From: Microbacterium halophytorum
Lineage (GTDB): Bacteria; Actinomycetota; Actinomycetes; Actinomycetales; Microbacteriaceae
NCBI RefSeq assembly: GCF_002970975.1
Contig: NZ_PNFA01000007.1
Location: forward strand, 62,001 to 126,000
Direction: 5' to 3'
DNA: 64,000 nucleotides
The translations under genes were made by a program, and so were the position numbers. Numbering within the stretch: position 1 is the stretch's first letter; each line of letters opens with the position of its first letter. Shown piece by piece: positions 37,362 through 44,719 of the stretch. The notes beneath the pieces are model-generated. The model did not search any database, was not told the origin of the DNA, and worked only from the letters and a program-made list of their open reading frames with translations.

Positions 37362-37850
37362 ATGGCGGAGGAGCCCGAACCGGGGGAGCATCCGCGCCGG
37401 CGGGAGACACCCGACGAGCGCGCCGATCGCAATTGGCTCGAGCTGCTCCAGGAGTTGCGCGTGCTGCAGACCGGTACGCAGATCCTGACCGGTTTCCTGC
37501 TCGCCCTCGCGTTCCAGCCGGCGTTCGCCGATCTCGAACCCGGCCAGAAGGCCGTTTATCTTGCGCTGATCGGGCTGAGCGGTCTCAGCGCCGTCATCGC
37601 ACTTGCGCCCGTCGCCGCGCACCGCATGCTGTTCCGACTGGGGGAGAAAGCGGCGATCGTGACGGCGGGGCACGTCTGCCTGATCGTGGCCCTCGCGATC
37701 GTCTCCCTCCTCCTGGCCGGAGTCGTGGGGTTCGTCTTCGACGTCGTCGTCGGGGAGCCCGCCGGATGGATCGCCGGGGGCACGCTCGCCGCCGCCGCGG
37801 TTCTGGGGTGGGGGATCACCCCGGTCGCGATCCGCGCGCGCCGGGAGTGA
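37362..37850 (+). CDS. DUF6328 family membrane protein
   Basis: A 162-residue protein. An acidic, Arg-rich cytoplasmic N terminus is followed by NWLELLQELRVLQTGTQILTGFLLALAFQPAF, the hallmark of this family. Four hydrophobic helices follow, to about residue 155. Function is unknown. The start fits a leaderless message. It diverges from the serine hydrolase gene. Confidence 0.8.
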   Translation: MAEEPEPGEHPRRRETPDERADRNWLELLQELRVLQTGTQILTGFLLALAFQPAFADLEPGQKAVYLALIGLSGLSAVIALAPVAAHRMLFRLGEKAAIVTAGHVCLIVALAIVSLLLAGVVGFVFDVVVGEPAGWIAGGTLAAAAVLGWGITPVAIRARRE

Positions 37851-37955
37851 TGGGACGCCTCCGACCTCGCGCGGCTCAGCCCTGCGCCGTCGTGCCGACG
37901 CAACGGTGCGATTCCGGTGTACGGTGCGTCGGCACCGGCCGCGCTGACCTGCCTG

Positions 37956-38435
37956 TCAGTCCCACTCCGCGAAGTACCAGAGCACCGGATCATCGGTTCC
38001 CGGCAGGGTGCTGCGGAAGCCGTGCCGTTCGTAGAAGCGGCGCGCGCCGACATCCGGCGAGTCCACGTTGATGTGCATCTCGCCCGCGTCGCGGCGTCGG
38101 GACTCGGCGATAGCGACGGCCAGCAGCTCCGCGCCGATGCCCTGCGAGCGTCGGGCAGGGCGCACGTAGAGCTCGTCGAGCGTCGCGACGCGGCCGCCCT
38201 CGTTGTAGATCGCGGGCCGCAGTGCCACAACGGCGTACCCCACGGGTTCGCCGCGCGAGATCGCCAGCAGCGCGAACGCGGCCGGATCGGCGAGGAAGCG
38301 CCGGAAGCGCGGCAGCAGGACGTCGAACGGCGGCTCGGGCTCGTCGAACTCGTCGCCGAACTCGATCTGCAGCCGCGCGAGCACGTCGGCGTGCTGCGCG
38401 CTCGCGAACTCGATGGAAACGTCAGACGGGGTCAT
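37956..38435 (-). CDS. GNAT family N-acetyltransferase
   Basis: A 159-residue GNAT. The acetyl-CoA site is RRSQGIGAELL near residue 95 (the Q/RxxGxG/A motif), preceded by the core strands AFALLAISRGEPVGYAVV and LDELYVRP, and followed by GARRFYERHGF. The ATG at 38435 overlaps the stop of the upstream peptidase gene (ATGA). The acceptor substrate is unknown. Confidence 0.92.
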   Translation of the reverse strand: MTPSDVSIEFASAQHADVLARLQIEFGDEFDEPEPPFDVLLPRFRRFLADPAAFALLAISRGEPVGYAVVALRPAIYNEGGRVATLDELYVRPARRSQGIGAELLAVAIAESRRRDAGEMHINVDSPDVGARRFYERHGFRSTLPGTDDPVLWYFAEWD

Positions 38436-39046
38436 GACTCCTCCGTGTCTACGACCTGCGCGTTCCGCGGCAGCGCGCGGCCGTTGAGGGTGAACGGGAT
38501 CGCTTCGGCGGCGGCGGGGTCCGGGCCGCTCATCGCTTGGAGGTGGAGGTGGGGTTCCGTACTGTTGCCCGAGTTGCCGCAGAGCGCAAGCTGCCGGCCG
38601 GTCTCGACGCGCGTGCCGACCCCGGCGGCGATGCTGCCGCGCTGGAGGTGGCACAGCGCGACGACGGCATCCGGTGTCTCGATCATGACGTGGTTGCCCG
38701 CCAGGTGCGGCCAGCCGCGGGATGCCCGGCGGTTCTGCGTCAGCATGTATCCGACGGACGGGAACCCACGATGCGCGTCGTGGTCCGGCTCACCGTCGTG
38801 CACCGCGACGATCGTGCCGGCGACGGGCGCGAGGATGGGGCGCCCGAACCCCACGAATCGTTCGGGCGGCTCGGTCCGGAACCACGTTGCCGCGGTGACC
38901 CGCGCGCTGCGGCCCGCGGCATCGATCGGCACGAAGTCGACCGCCTGTGCGCTCGCGAACCGCGCCGTCCCGTGGCTCGGCACGCGGTTCGACGGGCTGT
39001 TCTGCGTCAGCCATCGACCCGTGAACGGGTGCGCGAGATCCAGCAC
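38432..39046 (-). CDS. M23-type peptidase domain protein
   Basis: A 204-residue protein with a LytM/lysostaphin-like fold. Zinc ligands are expected from the early H-x(8)-D-like segment (HGTARFASAQAVDF) and the HxH in NSTEPHLHLQ near residue 172. The start is GTG at 39046, preceded by GGAGAGGAGC; a longer frame exists but lacks a ribosome site. From this start there is no signal peptide, so its action on cell-wall peptides is uncertain. It is translationally coupled to the GNAT gene. Confidence 0.78.
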   Translation of the reverse strand: MLDLAHPFTGRWLTQNSPSNRVPSHGTARFASAQAVDFVPIDAAGRSARVTAATWFRTEPPERFVGFGRPILAPVAGTIVAVHDGEPDHDAHRGFPSVGYMLTQNRRASRGWPHLAGNHVMIETPDAVVALCHLQRGSIAAGVGTRVETGRQLALCGNSGNSTEPHLHLQAMSGPDPAAAEAIPFTLNGRALPRNAQVVDTEES

Positions 39047-39125
39047 GGCGCTCCTCTCCGATACGGCCAGTGTGCCAGCGGACGGTGCCGCGCACACCTG
39101 TCTGCTCGGACACATCCGGGGTCGA

Positions 39126-39131
39126 TAGCGT
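39126..39131 (+). promoter_or_regulatory. -10 element of the HAD gene
   Basis: TAGCGT, exactly 6 nt before the ATG at 39138. Confidence 0.5.
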
Positions 39132-39137
39132 GGGGGC

Positions 39138-39974
39138 ATGACCGCTCAGCGCATCGCCTTCCTCGACGTCGACGGCACGATCCTCGAGCACGGGAGTCGG
39201 ATCGCCCCTTCCACGGTGACGGCGGTGCGCGCGGCGCGTGAGAACGGGCACCTCGTCTACCTCTGCACCGGTCGCGCCGAGGGCGACATCCATCCGGATG
39301 TGAAAGCGATCGGCTTCGACGGAGCGATCACCAACGGCGGTGCGTTCATCACGCGCGGCGACGAGCTGATCATCTCGCACCCGATGCCGCGCGCCGACAC
39401 CGACCGGCTCGTCGAGTACTTCACGCGGCACGGCATCCACTACTTCCTGCAGACCCACGAGACGGTCTTCGCGAGCGAGGGCATCGGCCGCGTCTTCGGC
39501 GAGTTCGTCAAGACGCTGCAGGGGCACCGCGCGGGCGAGGACGGCATCTCGCGACCCGCGCCGGACTTCCACTACCCGCCGGTCGCCGATGCCGACCTCG
39601 ACGCCGTCGCCAAGACGACGTTCATCAGCGAGACCTCCGACAGCCTCGACCGCGCGCAGTCCGAGCTCGGCGACCGCTTCCACGTGATCCCGGGATCCAT
39701 GCCGATGCCCGGCGGCTCGAACGGCGAGATCGCACTGCTGGGCATGAACAAGGGGGCGGCGATCCTCGAGCTGCTCGCGGTGCTCGGCCTCGACGCGGCC
39801 GACGCGATCGGCATCGGCGACAGTTGGAACGACGTGGAGATGTTCGATGTCGTGGGCACGCCCATCGCGATGGGCAACGCCGACCCTGAGGTGCAGGCCC
39901 GTGCTGGCCGCGTCACGACGGCCGTGCTCGACGACGGCGTCTCGAACGCGTTTACCGAGCTCGGCCTCGTGTAG
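39138..39974 (+). CDS. HAD superfamily (Cof-type) phosphatase
   Basis: A 278-residue Cof-like HAD hydrolase with a type II cap. Motif I is FLDVDGTI at residues 8-15 with both Asp residues. Motif II Thr is in LCTGR, the Lys is in GMNKGAA, and motif IV is GDSWNDVEMF. Homologues dephosphorylate sugar phosphates or flavin intermediates. The message is probably leaderless. It is divergent from the M23-type gene. Confidence 0.92.
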   Translation: MTAQRIAFLDVDGTILEHGSRIAPSTVTAVRAARENGHLVYLCTGRAEGDIHPDVKAIGFDGAITNGGAFITRGDELIISHPMPRADTDRLVEYFTRHGIHYFLQTHETVFASEGIGRVFGEFVKTLQGHRAGEDGISRPAPDFHYPPVADADLDAVAKTTFISETSDSLDRAQSELGDRFHVIPGSMPMPGGSNGEIALLGMNKGAAILELLAVLGLDAADAIGIGDSWNDVEMFDVVGTPIAMGNADPEVQARAGRVTTAVLDDGVSNAFTELGLV

Positions 39975-40153
39975 CGCGCCTGCCGAGCCAGGTGCCGGCC
40001 GGGCGGGCGCCCGACCGGTCCTCGTCCAGCGCCGCACCGTTCGCCCGCACCTTCACGGGGGCCATTGACGCACCCGCCGATGCTTGCGAGTGTGTGAGTG
40101 TCGGCCATCGGGCGGGGCTGCGCGGCACGGGCCGACCGGATCAGGGAGCCATC

Positions 40154-40777
40154 GTGAGCGGACGCATCATCATCGACCTGTTCATCACGCTCGACGGCGT
40201 CGTGCAGGCGCCGGGCGGGCCCGACGAGGACACCAGCGGGGGCTTTCGCTTCGGCGGCTGGCAGGCCGGCCACCCGAGCGACGCCGTGGGCGAGAGCGTC
40301 ATGGCGGGCATGTCGACGCTCGACGCCCTGCTGCTCGGCCGGCGCACGTACGACATCTTCGCGGGCTACTGGCCCGAGCACACGACAGGCCCCGAGGGCG
40401 AGATCGGGCAGCTCTTCAACCGCGTGCCGAAGTACGTCGCCTCCCGCAACCCTCACCTCGAGCTCGACTGGAGCGGGTCGAAGCGGGTGGGCGTCGATCT
40501 CGCCGCCGAAGTCGCGGCGCTCAGGGAGCGGCATCGCGACGTGCATGTGATCGGCAGCGCCGACCTGGCGCAGACGCTCCTCGCCGATCAGCTCTTCGAC
40601 GAGCTGCACCTCTGGGTGTACCCGATCGTGCTGGGGGAGGGGAAGAAGCTGTTCCCGGACGGCGCGCAGCCCGCGCACCTTCGCCTGCTCGATCCCGTCA
40701 TCGCGGGCGACGGCGGCACCCTCGGCCTGCGCTACGCTCCGCTGCCCGGAGAGCCCGAGACGGGCAGCTTCGGTTGA
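40154..40777 (+). CDS. Dihydrofolate reductase-like (RibD C-terminal domain) protein
   Basis: A 207-residue single-domain protein with the DHFR/RibD reductase fold. It shows LFITLDGVVQAPGGPDED, LLGRRTYDIF and DVHVIGSADLAQTLL, plus ELHLWVYPIVLGEGKKLF, the usual motifs of the small YwjB-like reductases. The start is GTG at 40154 with AGGGAG upstream. The substrate is unknown; pteridine or flavin precursors are candidates from the fold only. Confidence 0.88.
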   Translation: MSGRIIIDLFITLDGVVQAPGGPDEDTSGGFRFGGWQAGHPSDAVGESVMAGMSTLDALLLGRRTYDIFAGYWPEHTTGPEGEIGQLFNRVPKYVASRNPHLELDWSGSKRVGVDLAAEVAALRERHRDVHVIGSADLAQTLLADQLFDELHLWVYPIVLGEGKKLFPDGAQPAHLRLLDPVIAGDGGTLGLRYAPLPGEPETGSFG

Positions 40778-40789
40778 GCGCATGCGGGT

Positions 40790-40803
40790 ATACCGAACGG
40801 TAT
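40790..40803. promoter_or_regulatory. Toxin-antitoxin operator
   Basis: ATACCGaaCGGTAT, 6-bp arms around AA, ending 9 bp before the -10 TAGAAT (40813-40818). It covers the -35 region. A ribbon-helix-helix dimer would fit. Confidence 0.65.
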
Positions 40804-40812
40804 CCCCTCCGG

Positions 40813-40818
40813 TAGAAT
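40813..40818 (+). promoter_or_regulatory. -10 element of the toxin-antitoxin operon
   Basis: TAGAAT, exactly 6 nt before the antitoxin ATG; no Shine-Dalgarno is present. Confidence 0.6.
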
Positions 40819-40824
40819 CAGACC

Positions 40825-41052
40825 ATGGCGACCACGATCAAGGTGAGCGAGGAGCTGCGCGACCGGATCAACCGTGACGCACAGCAGCGCGGGCTCACGG
40901 CGGCGAGCCTGATCGAGCGTCTGCTCGACGGGCATGAGCGACGTCAGCGCATGGAGGCGTTCGGGCGGGCGTTCCGTGGGGCGGACGCGGCCTACTGGGA
41001 CGAGTTCCGGTCGTGGGACGTGACGCTCGACGACGGTTCGCCCGGTGACTGA
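40825..41052 (+). CDS. Ribbon-helix-helix antitoxin
   Basis: A 75-residue protein opening with MATTIKVSEELRDRINRDAQ, a typical beta strand and first helix of the CopG/Arc fold. The C-terminal half is acidic and aromatic (AAYWDEFRSWDVTLDD), as expected for the toxin-neutralising arm. Its end overlaps the toxin GTG by eight bases. The dyad operator upstream suggests autoregulation. It is probably translated from a leaderless message. Confidence 0.87.
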   Translation: MATTIKVSEELRDRINRDAQQRGLTAASLIERLLDGHERRQRMEAFGRAFRGADAAYWDEFRSWDVTLDDGSPGD

Positions 41053-41389
41053 TCTCCGACGGGGCGACGTCGTCTGGGCGGAGTTCGACCCCGTTCGCGG
41101 CCGGGAGCAGGCGGGGCGGCGACCGGCGCTCGTCGTCGCGAGCGATCTGTACCTCGAGCAGGCGGACACGCTCGCGATCGTGCTGCCCGCCACGACCGTC
41201 GATCGCGGGTGGCCGAATCACGTCCTCCTGCGCGGCAGGCACCTTGCGCTGGAGCAGCCGACGTTCGCGATGACGGAACTGCCGCGCACCATCACGCGCG
41301 ACCGCCTCGTCGGTGAGGCCGGGGCGGTGGACGCAGCCACGATGCACGACGTCGACAGCTGGCTGCGCGACTTCCTCGCGCTGCCGTGA
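41045..41389 (+). CDS. MazF/PemK-type toxin
   Basis: A 114-residue endoribonuclease-type toxin. The opening RRGDVVWAEFDPVRGREQAGRRPALVVA is the PemK/MazF signature, with later NHVLLRG and TFAMTELPRTITRDRL completing the SH3-like barrel. The start is GTG at 41045 inside the antitoxin gene. Expected action is sequence-specific mRNA cleavage when the antitoxin is lost. Confidence 0.92.
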   Translation: MTDLRRGDVVWAEFDPVRGREQAGRRPALVVASDLYLEQADTLAIVLPATTVDRGWPNHVLLRGRHLALEQPTFAMTELPRTITRDRLVGEAGAVDAATMHDVDSWLRDFLALP

Positions 41390-41477
41390 TCGCGGCCCAG
41401 CAGCTCCGCCCGCGAGAACTTCATCTCAGCATCCACCCACCCATCATCAGGTGTTGCGCACACCGCGAGAACCCGCG

Positions 41478-41524
41478 CCCGGCGCAACCCGCAGGAAGCG
41501 GCACTTGAGCGGTGATGCGCCGGG
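41478..41524. repeat. Imperfect inverted repeat between toxin and reductase genes
   Basis: CCCGGCGCA (41478-41486) and TGCGCCGGG (41516-41524) are 9-bp arms around 29 bp. It lies between convergent genes and may act as a bidirectional terminator, although the loop is long. Confidence 0.45.
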
Positions 41525-41535
41525 TTGAGCGCCCG

Positions 41536-42279
41536 TCAGCGGCGCCGGTACCGCAGCAGCAGCTCGTCGCCCGCGCGGAGTGCGCCGACCAGGCGCATGT
41601 CCGTCGGGGAAGCGCGGCCGGATGACGCGATGCGCGGGCCGTCGCCGCTCTCGAGCGTGGGGGCGAGGGTCAGGCACAGCTCGTCGACGGCGCCCTGTGC
41701 GAGCATCGCGCCGAACAGCGAAGGTCCGCCCTCGGAGTGGACGCGCGTGAGCCCGCGACCCGCGAGGTCCGCCTTCACCGCCGGCAGGTCGACCTCGTCC
41801 TCGCCGCAGGCGACGACGTCGGCGACCCGCGCGAGCGCGGCGCGGCGCTCGGCGGGCCCGCGCTCGCACGTGTAGACGATCGGCCGCACGGGGGCGTCGG
41901 CGAACACGGGCGACGCCGGGTCGAGGTCCAGACTGCGGGTGACGAGGGCGAACACCGGGTGGGCGCTGAGACCGCGGTCCATGCGCCAGGCGCTCGCCCC
42001 CTGGTCCACGCGCATGGCGGCGTAGCCCTCGGTGCGCACGGTTCCCGCGGCGACGAGCACGGCGTGGGCCGGTCGGCGCAGGAGCTCGAAGACGCGGCGG
42101 TCGGCGTCATCGCCGAGGCCGCCGGAGCGGCCCTCCCTCGTCGCGGCGCCGTCGAGGCTCGTGACGAAGTTCATCCGGAGCCACGGCCCGTGCGGCGGGA
42201 ACGCGTAGTCGTCGAGCAGGTCGTCGTCGTTCAGGTCGTCGGCCTGGTCGGGCCACAGCCTGTCGATGCGCGCCGTCAT
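41536..42279 (-). CDS. Pyrimidine reductase family protein (RibD C-terminal domain)
   Basis: A 247-residue RibD-reductase-like protein. It has LRMNFVTSLDGAATREGRSGGL near residue 34, VLVAAGTVRTEGY and the closing HSEGGPSLFGAMLAQGAVDELCLTLAP. These match the riboflavin-pathway reductase domain without a deaminase. The ATG overlaps the FolP-like stop (ATGA), so the two are coupled; such pairing suggests a shared pteridine- or flavin-related step, but neither activity is certain. Confidence 0.88.
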   Translation of the reverse strand: MTARIDRLWPDQADDLNDDDLLDDYAFPPHGPWLRMNFVTSLDGAATREGRSGGLGDDADRRVFELLRRPAHAVLVAAGTVRTEGYAAMRVDQGASAWRMDRGLSAHPVFALVTRSLDLDPASPVFADAPVRPIVYTCERGPAERRAALARVADVVACGEDEVDLPAVKADLAGRGLTRVHSEGGPSLFGAMLAQGAVDELCLTLAPTLESGDGPRIASSGRASPTDMRLVGALRAGDELLLRYRRR

Positions 42280-43151
42280 ACGTTCCTCGTGGGGTGGGTG
42301 TTGTGCTCGAGCCGCGCGGGTTCCCGCCAGCCCATGGTCGCTTCGAACATGCGGGCGGCATCGACCGACGCCTCGACGTCGTGCATCCGCACGATGCGGG
42401 CGCCTCGTTCGAGGCAGCTCGTCATGGCGGCGAGCGAGCCCGCCAACCGCTGCTCCTTCTCGCGGTCGATCGCCTCGCCGACGAAGTCCTTGTTCGAGAC
42501 GGCGACGAGCAGGGGCAGGCCGATGTCGGCGATCTCGCCCAGGCGCCTGGTGAGCTCGAGCGAGTGCAGCGTGTTCTTGTCGAGGTCGTGGCCCGGGTCG
42601 ATGATGATCCGGTCCCGCGGCACGCCCGCCGCGATCGCGCGCTCGGTGCGCTCGACGAGGAACTCGCGGACCTCGCCCACGACGTCGCCGAAGCGCGCCG
42701 CGGGTTTCTCGACCCGCGGCGGTCCGACGCTGTGCGTGATCACGATGTGCGCGTCGCTCGAGGCGATCGCGCTCGCCATGTCGGGGTCGCCGAGCCCGCT
42801 GGTGTCGTTGACCACCGCGGCCCCTGCGGCGATCGCGGCGCGCGCGACGTCCGCCCGGTTGGTGTCGACAGAGATGACGACGTCACTGGTCGCGGCGACC
42901 CGCTCGATCACGGGGGTGACGCGCGCGATCTCCTCCTCGACCGAGACGTCCGGCCCGCGGCCGAACGGCACTCCGCCGATGTCGATCCAGTCCGCCCCGA
43001 GTTCCGCGGCGCGCACGGCGGCCTCGACGGCGCGGTCGAGCGCGAAGGTGGCGCCCTGGTCGAAGAACGAGTCGGGCGTGCGGTTGACGACCGCCATCAC
43101 CGCGACCTGGCGCGAGAAGTCGAACTCGCGCCGCCCGATGCGCCGGATCAC
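42276..43151 (-). CDS. Dihydropteroate synthase-like protein (FolP2 type)
   Basis: A 291-residue TIM-barrel DHPS homologue. VMAVVNRTPDSFFDQGATF holds the N-terminal signature, followed by WIDIGG, ISVDTNRADVARAAIAAGAAVVNDTSG and IIIDPGHDL. The NRTPDSFxDxGATF form with IDIGG in place of the usual D-GGxSTRPG resembles mycobacterial FolP2, whose role in folate synthesis is doubtful. GTG at 43151 overlaps the TGA of a 25-codon upstream frame, supporting this start. It is coupled to the reductase gene downstream. Confidence 0.85.
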   Translation of the reverse strand: MIRRIGRREFDFSRQVAVMAVVNRTPDSFFDQGATFALDRAVEAAVRAAELGADWIDIGGVPFGRGPDVSVEEEIARVTPVIERVAATSDVVISVDTNRADVARAAIAAGAAVVNDTSGLGDPDMASAIASSDAHIVITHSVGPPRVEKPAARFGDVVGEVREFLVERTERAIAAGVPRDRIIIDPGHDLDKNTLHSLELTRRLGEIADIGLPLLVAVSNKDFVGEAIDREKEQRLAGSLAAMTSCLERGARIVRMHDVEASVDAARMFEATMGWREPARLEHNTHPTRNV

Positions 43152-43225
43152 GCGGCCGTCCGGTCGATGCGGAGGGTGCGCGGCGCGCGGCGGTGGGAAC
43201 GGGCCGGTGAAGGCGGTGTCGGCAT
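43148..43225 (-). CDS. Possible 25-residue leader peptide upstream of the FolP-like gene
   Basis: A short frame reading MPTPPSPARSHRRAPRTLRI and five more residues, with GAGGAGG just before the ATG at 43225 and TAGGCT (43243-43248, minus strand) as a -10. Its TGA overlaps the GTG of the FolP-like gene. The strong ribosome site here and the lack of one at the FolP-like start suggest translational coupling. No homology is visible, and it may not yield a stable protein. Confidence 0.45.
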   Translation of the reverse strand: MPTPPSPARSHRRAPRTLRIDRTAA

Positions 43226-43392
43226 GTGTCCTCCTCGCCCTCAGCCTATGCCGGGATCGCCTCGGGCGGTCGGGTCGGACACCGGAGACGCCTAGCCGCA
43301 GCACCCCGCGTATGCTCGCGATACATGCGGCGCTGCCGCACCCGCTGACGCTTCGGATTCGTCGGCGACTGACCGGCGAAGGAACGAAGGCG

Positions 43393-44622
43393 ATGACGGC
43401 GAACACCTCGGACGAGTCCCGCGCAACGCGCATCAGCCCGGTCGATCGCGCACTCGAACGGTTGATCGCCGAAGTGGCGGCGGGCGAGCACTCCGGCGAC
43501 GTCGCTGACTACATTCCCGAGCTGGCGGCTGTCGATCCGGACCGGTTCGCGGTCTCGGCGACCAGCATCATGGGCCGTCAATACGGGGCGGGCGACCTGA
43601 AGACGCGATTCACGATCCAGTCGATCTCGAAGCCCTTCGTGTACGCCCTCGCGCTCGCGGAGCATGGAACCGACGCGGTTCTGGAGCACGTCGGCGTGGA
43701 GCCGAGCGGACAGGCGTTCAACGCGATCAGCTTCGACGCAAAGGGACGCCCGTTCAACCCGATGATCAATGCCGGGGCTATCGTGACGACCTCGCTCATC
43801 GGGGCGTCGGACGGCGACGAGCGGTTCCAGCGCATCTGCGCGGGCCTGTCGGCGTTCGCCGGGCGGACGCTCGAGCCGGATGACGTCGTGTACCGATCGG
43901 AGTCGGAGACGGGCGATCGGAATCGGGCACTCGCCCTGCTCGCCCGTTCATCGGGTGCACTGCGCGCGGATGTCGACGACGCCGTTGAACCCTACTTCCG
44001 CCAGTGCGCGTTGGCGGTCGACGCCCGCGACCTCGCCGTGATGGCCGCGACCATCGCGAACAACGGCGTCAATCCGCTCACAGGCGTCGAGGTCGTCGAG
44101 GCCCGAGTGGCCCGGCATACGCTCTCGCTGATGTCGAGCTGCGGCATGTACGACCGTTCGGGCGAATGGCTGATGCGCGTCGGGCTGCCCGCCAAGTCGG
44201 GCGTCGGGGGCGGCATCGTCGCGGTCAGCCCCGGGGAGTACGGCGTCGGGGTGTTCAGCCCGCCGCTCGACTCGGTGGGAAACAGCAGCCGCGGCGTCGC
44301 GCTTCTGCAGAAGCTGTCCGACGAGTTCCGGTTGCACTCGTTCGGCCACCCCACCGTGCCGATCGTGCCGATGGACGAGTCATTCGACGGCGGCGTCGTG
44401 ACACTCGGCCTCCGGGGCGAGTTCGACTTCGTCGCCGTCGAGCGGCTCATCAGTCGGGCTGTCGAGCGCCTCGAGGCGACGGGCGCGACTGCGCTCCTTC
44501 TCGATCTGCGCGGGGTGACCTGGACGGCTTATGCGGCCGAGCGATTGCTCGCGGCCTTCGTCTCCGAAGCCCGCGCACACGACCCGCGCCTCGATATCCG
44601 GTGCCTGCGACCCGGAGACTGA
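43393..44622 (+). CDS. glsA: Glutaminase with C-terminal STAS domain
   Basis: A 409-residue fusion. Residues of about 20-305 are a serine-dependent glutaminase: SISKPFVYAL has the SxxK nucleophile pair, followed by NPMINAGAI, ESETGDRNRALA and the Lys/Ser-Gly region PAKSGVGGG. It hydrolyses glutamine to glutamate and ammonia. Residues of about 325-405 (VTLGLRGEFDFVAVERLISR through LLLDLRGVTW) form a STAS domain, which often senses nucleotides or partners and may regulate the enzyme. AAGGAACGAAGG stands before the ATG. Confidence 0.92.
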   Translation: MTANTSDESRATRISPVDRALERLIAEVAAGEHSGDVADYIPELAAVDPDRFAVSATSIMGRQYGAGDLKTRFTIQSISKPFVYALALAEHGTDAVLEHVGVEPSGQAFNAISFDAKGRPFNPMINAGAIVTTSLIGASDGDERFQRICAGLSAFAGRTLEPDDVVYRSESETGDRNRALALLARSSGALRADVDDAVEPYFRQCALAVDARDLAVMAATIANNGVNPLTGVEVVEARVARHTLSLMSSCGMYDRSGEWLMRVGLPAKSGVGGGIVAVSPGEYGVGVFSPPLDSVGNSSRGVALLQKLSDEFRLHSFGHPTVPIVPMDESFDGGVVTLGLRGEFDFVAVERLISRAVERLEATGATALLLDLRGVTWTAYAAERLLAAFVSEARAHDPRLDIRCLRPGD

Positions 44623-44719
44623 TCTCGGTCTCTCGGCGCCGGGGATGTCGCGGGCCGCGCGCCGGTGGTACGTTTCTGCCGAGTGCAGACGGAATATCTG
44701 TACACCGATGGGGGTCGAG

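Noticed and set aside
41478..41524. Possible relation between the 41478 hairpin and the 54214 terminator (shared GGTTGAGCGCC-like string)
   Set aside because: The shared string is short, falls in different parts of the two hairpins, and could be chance at this GC content.
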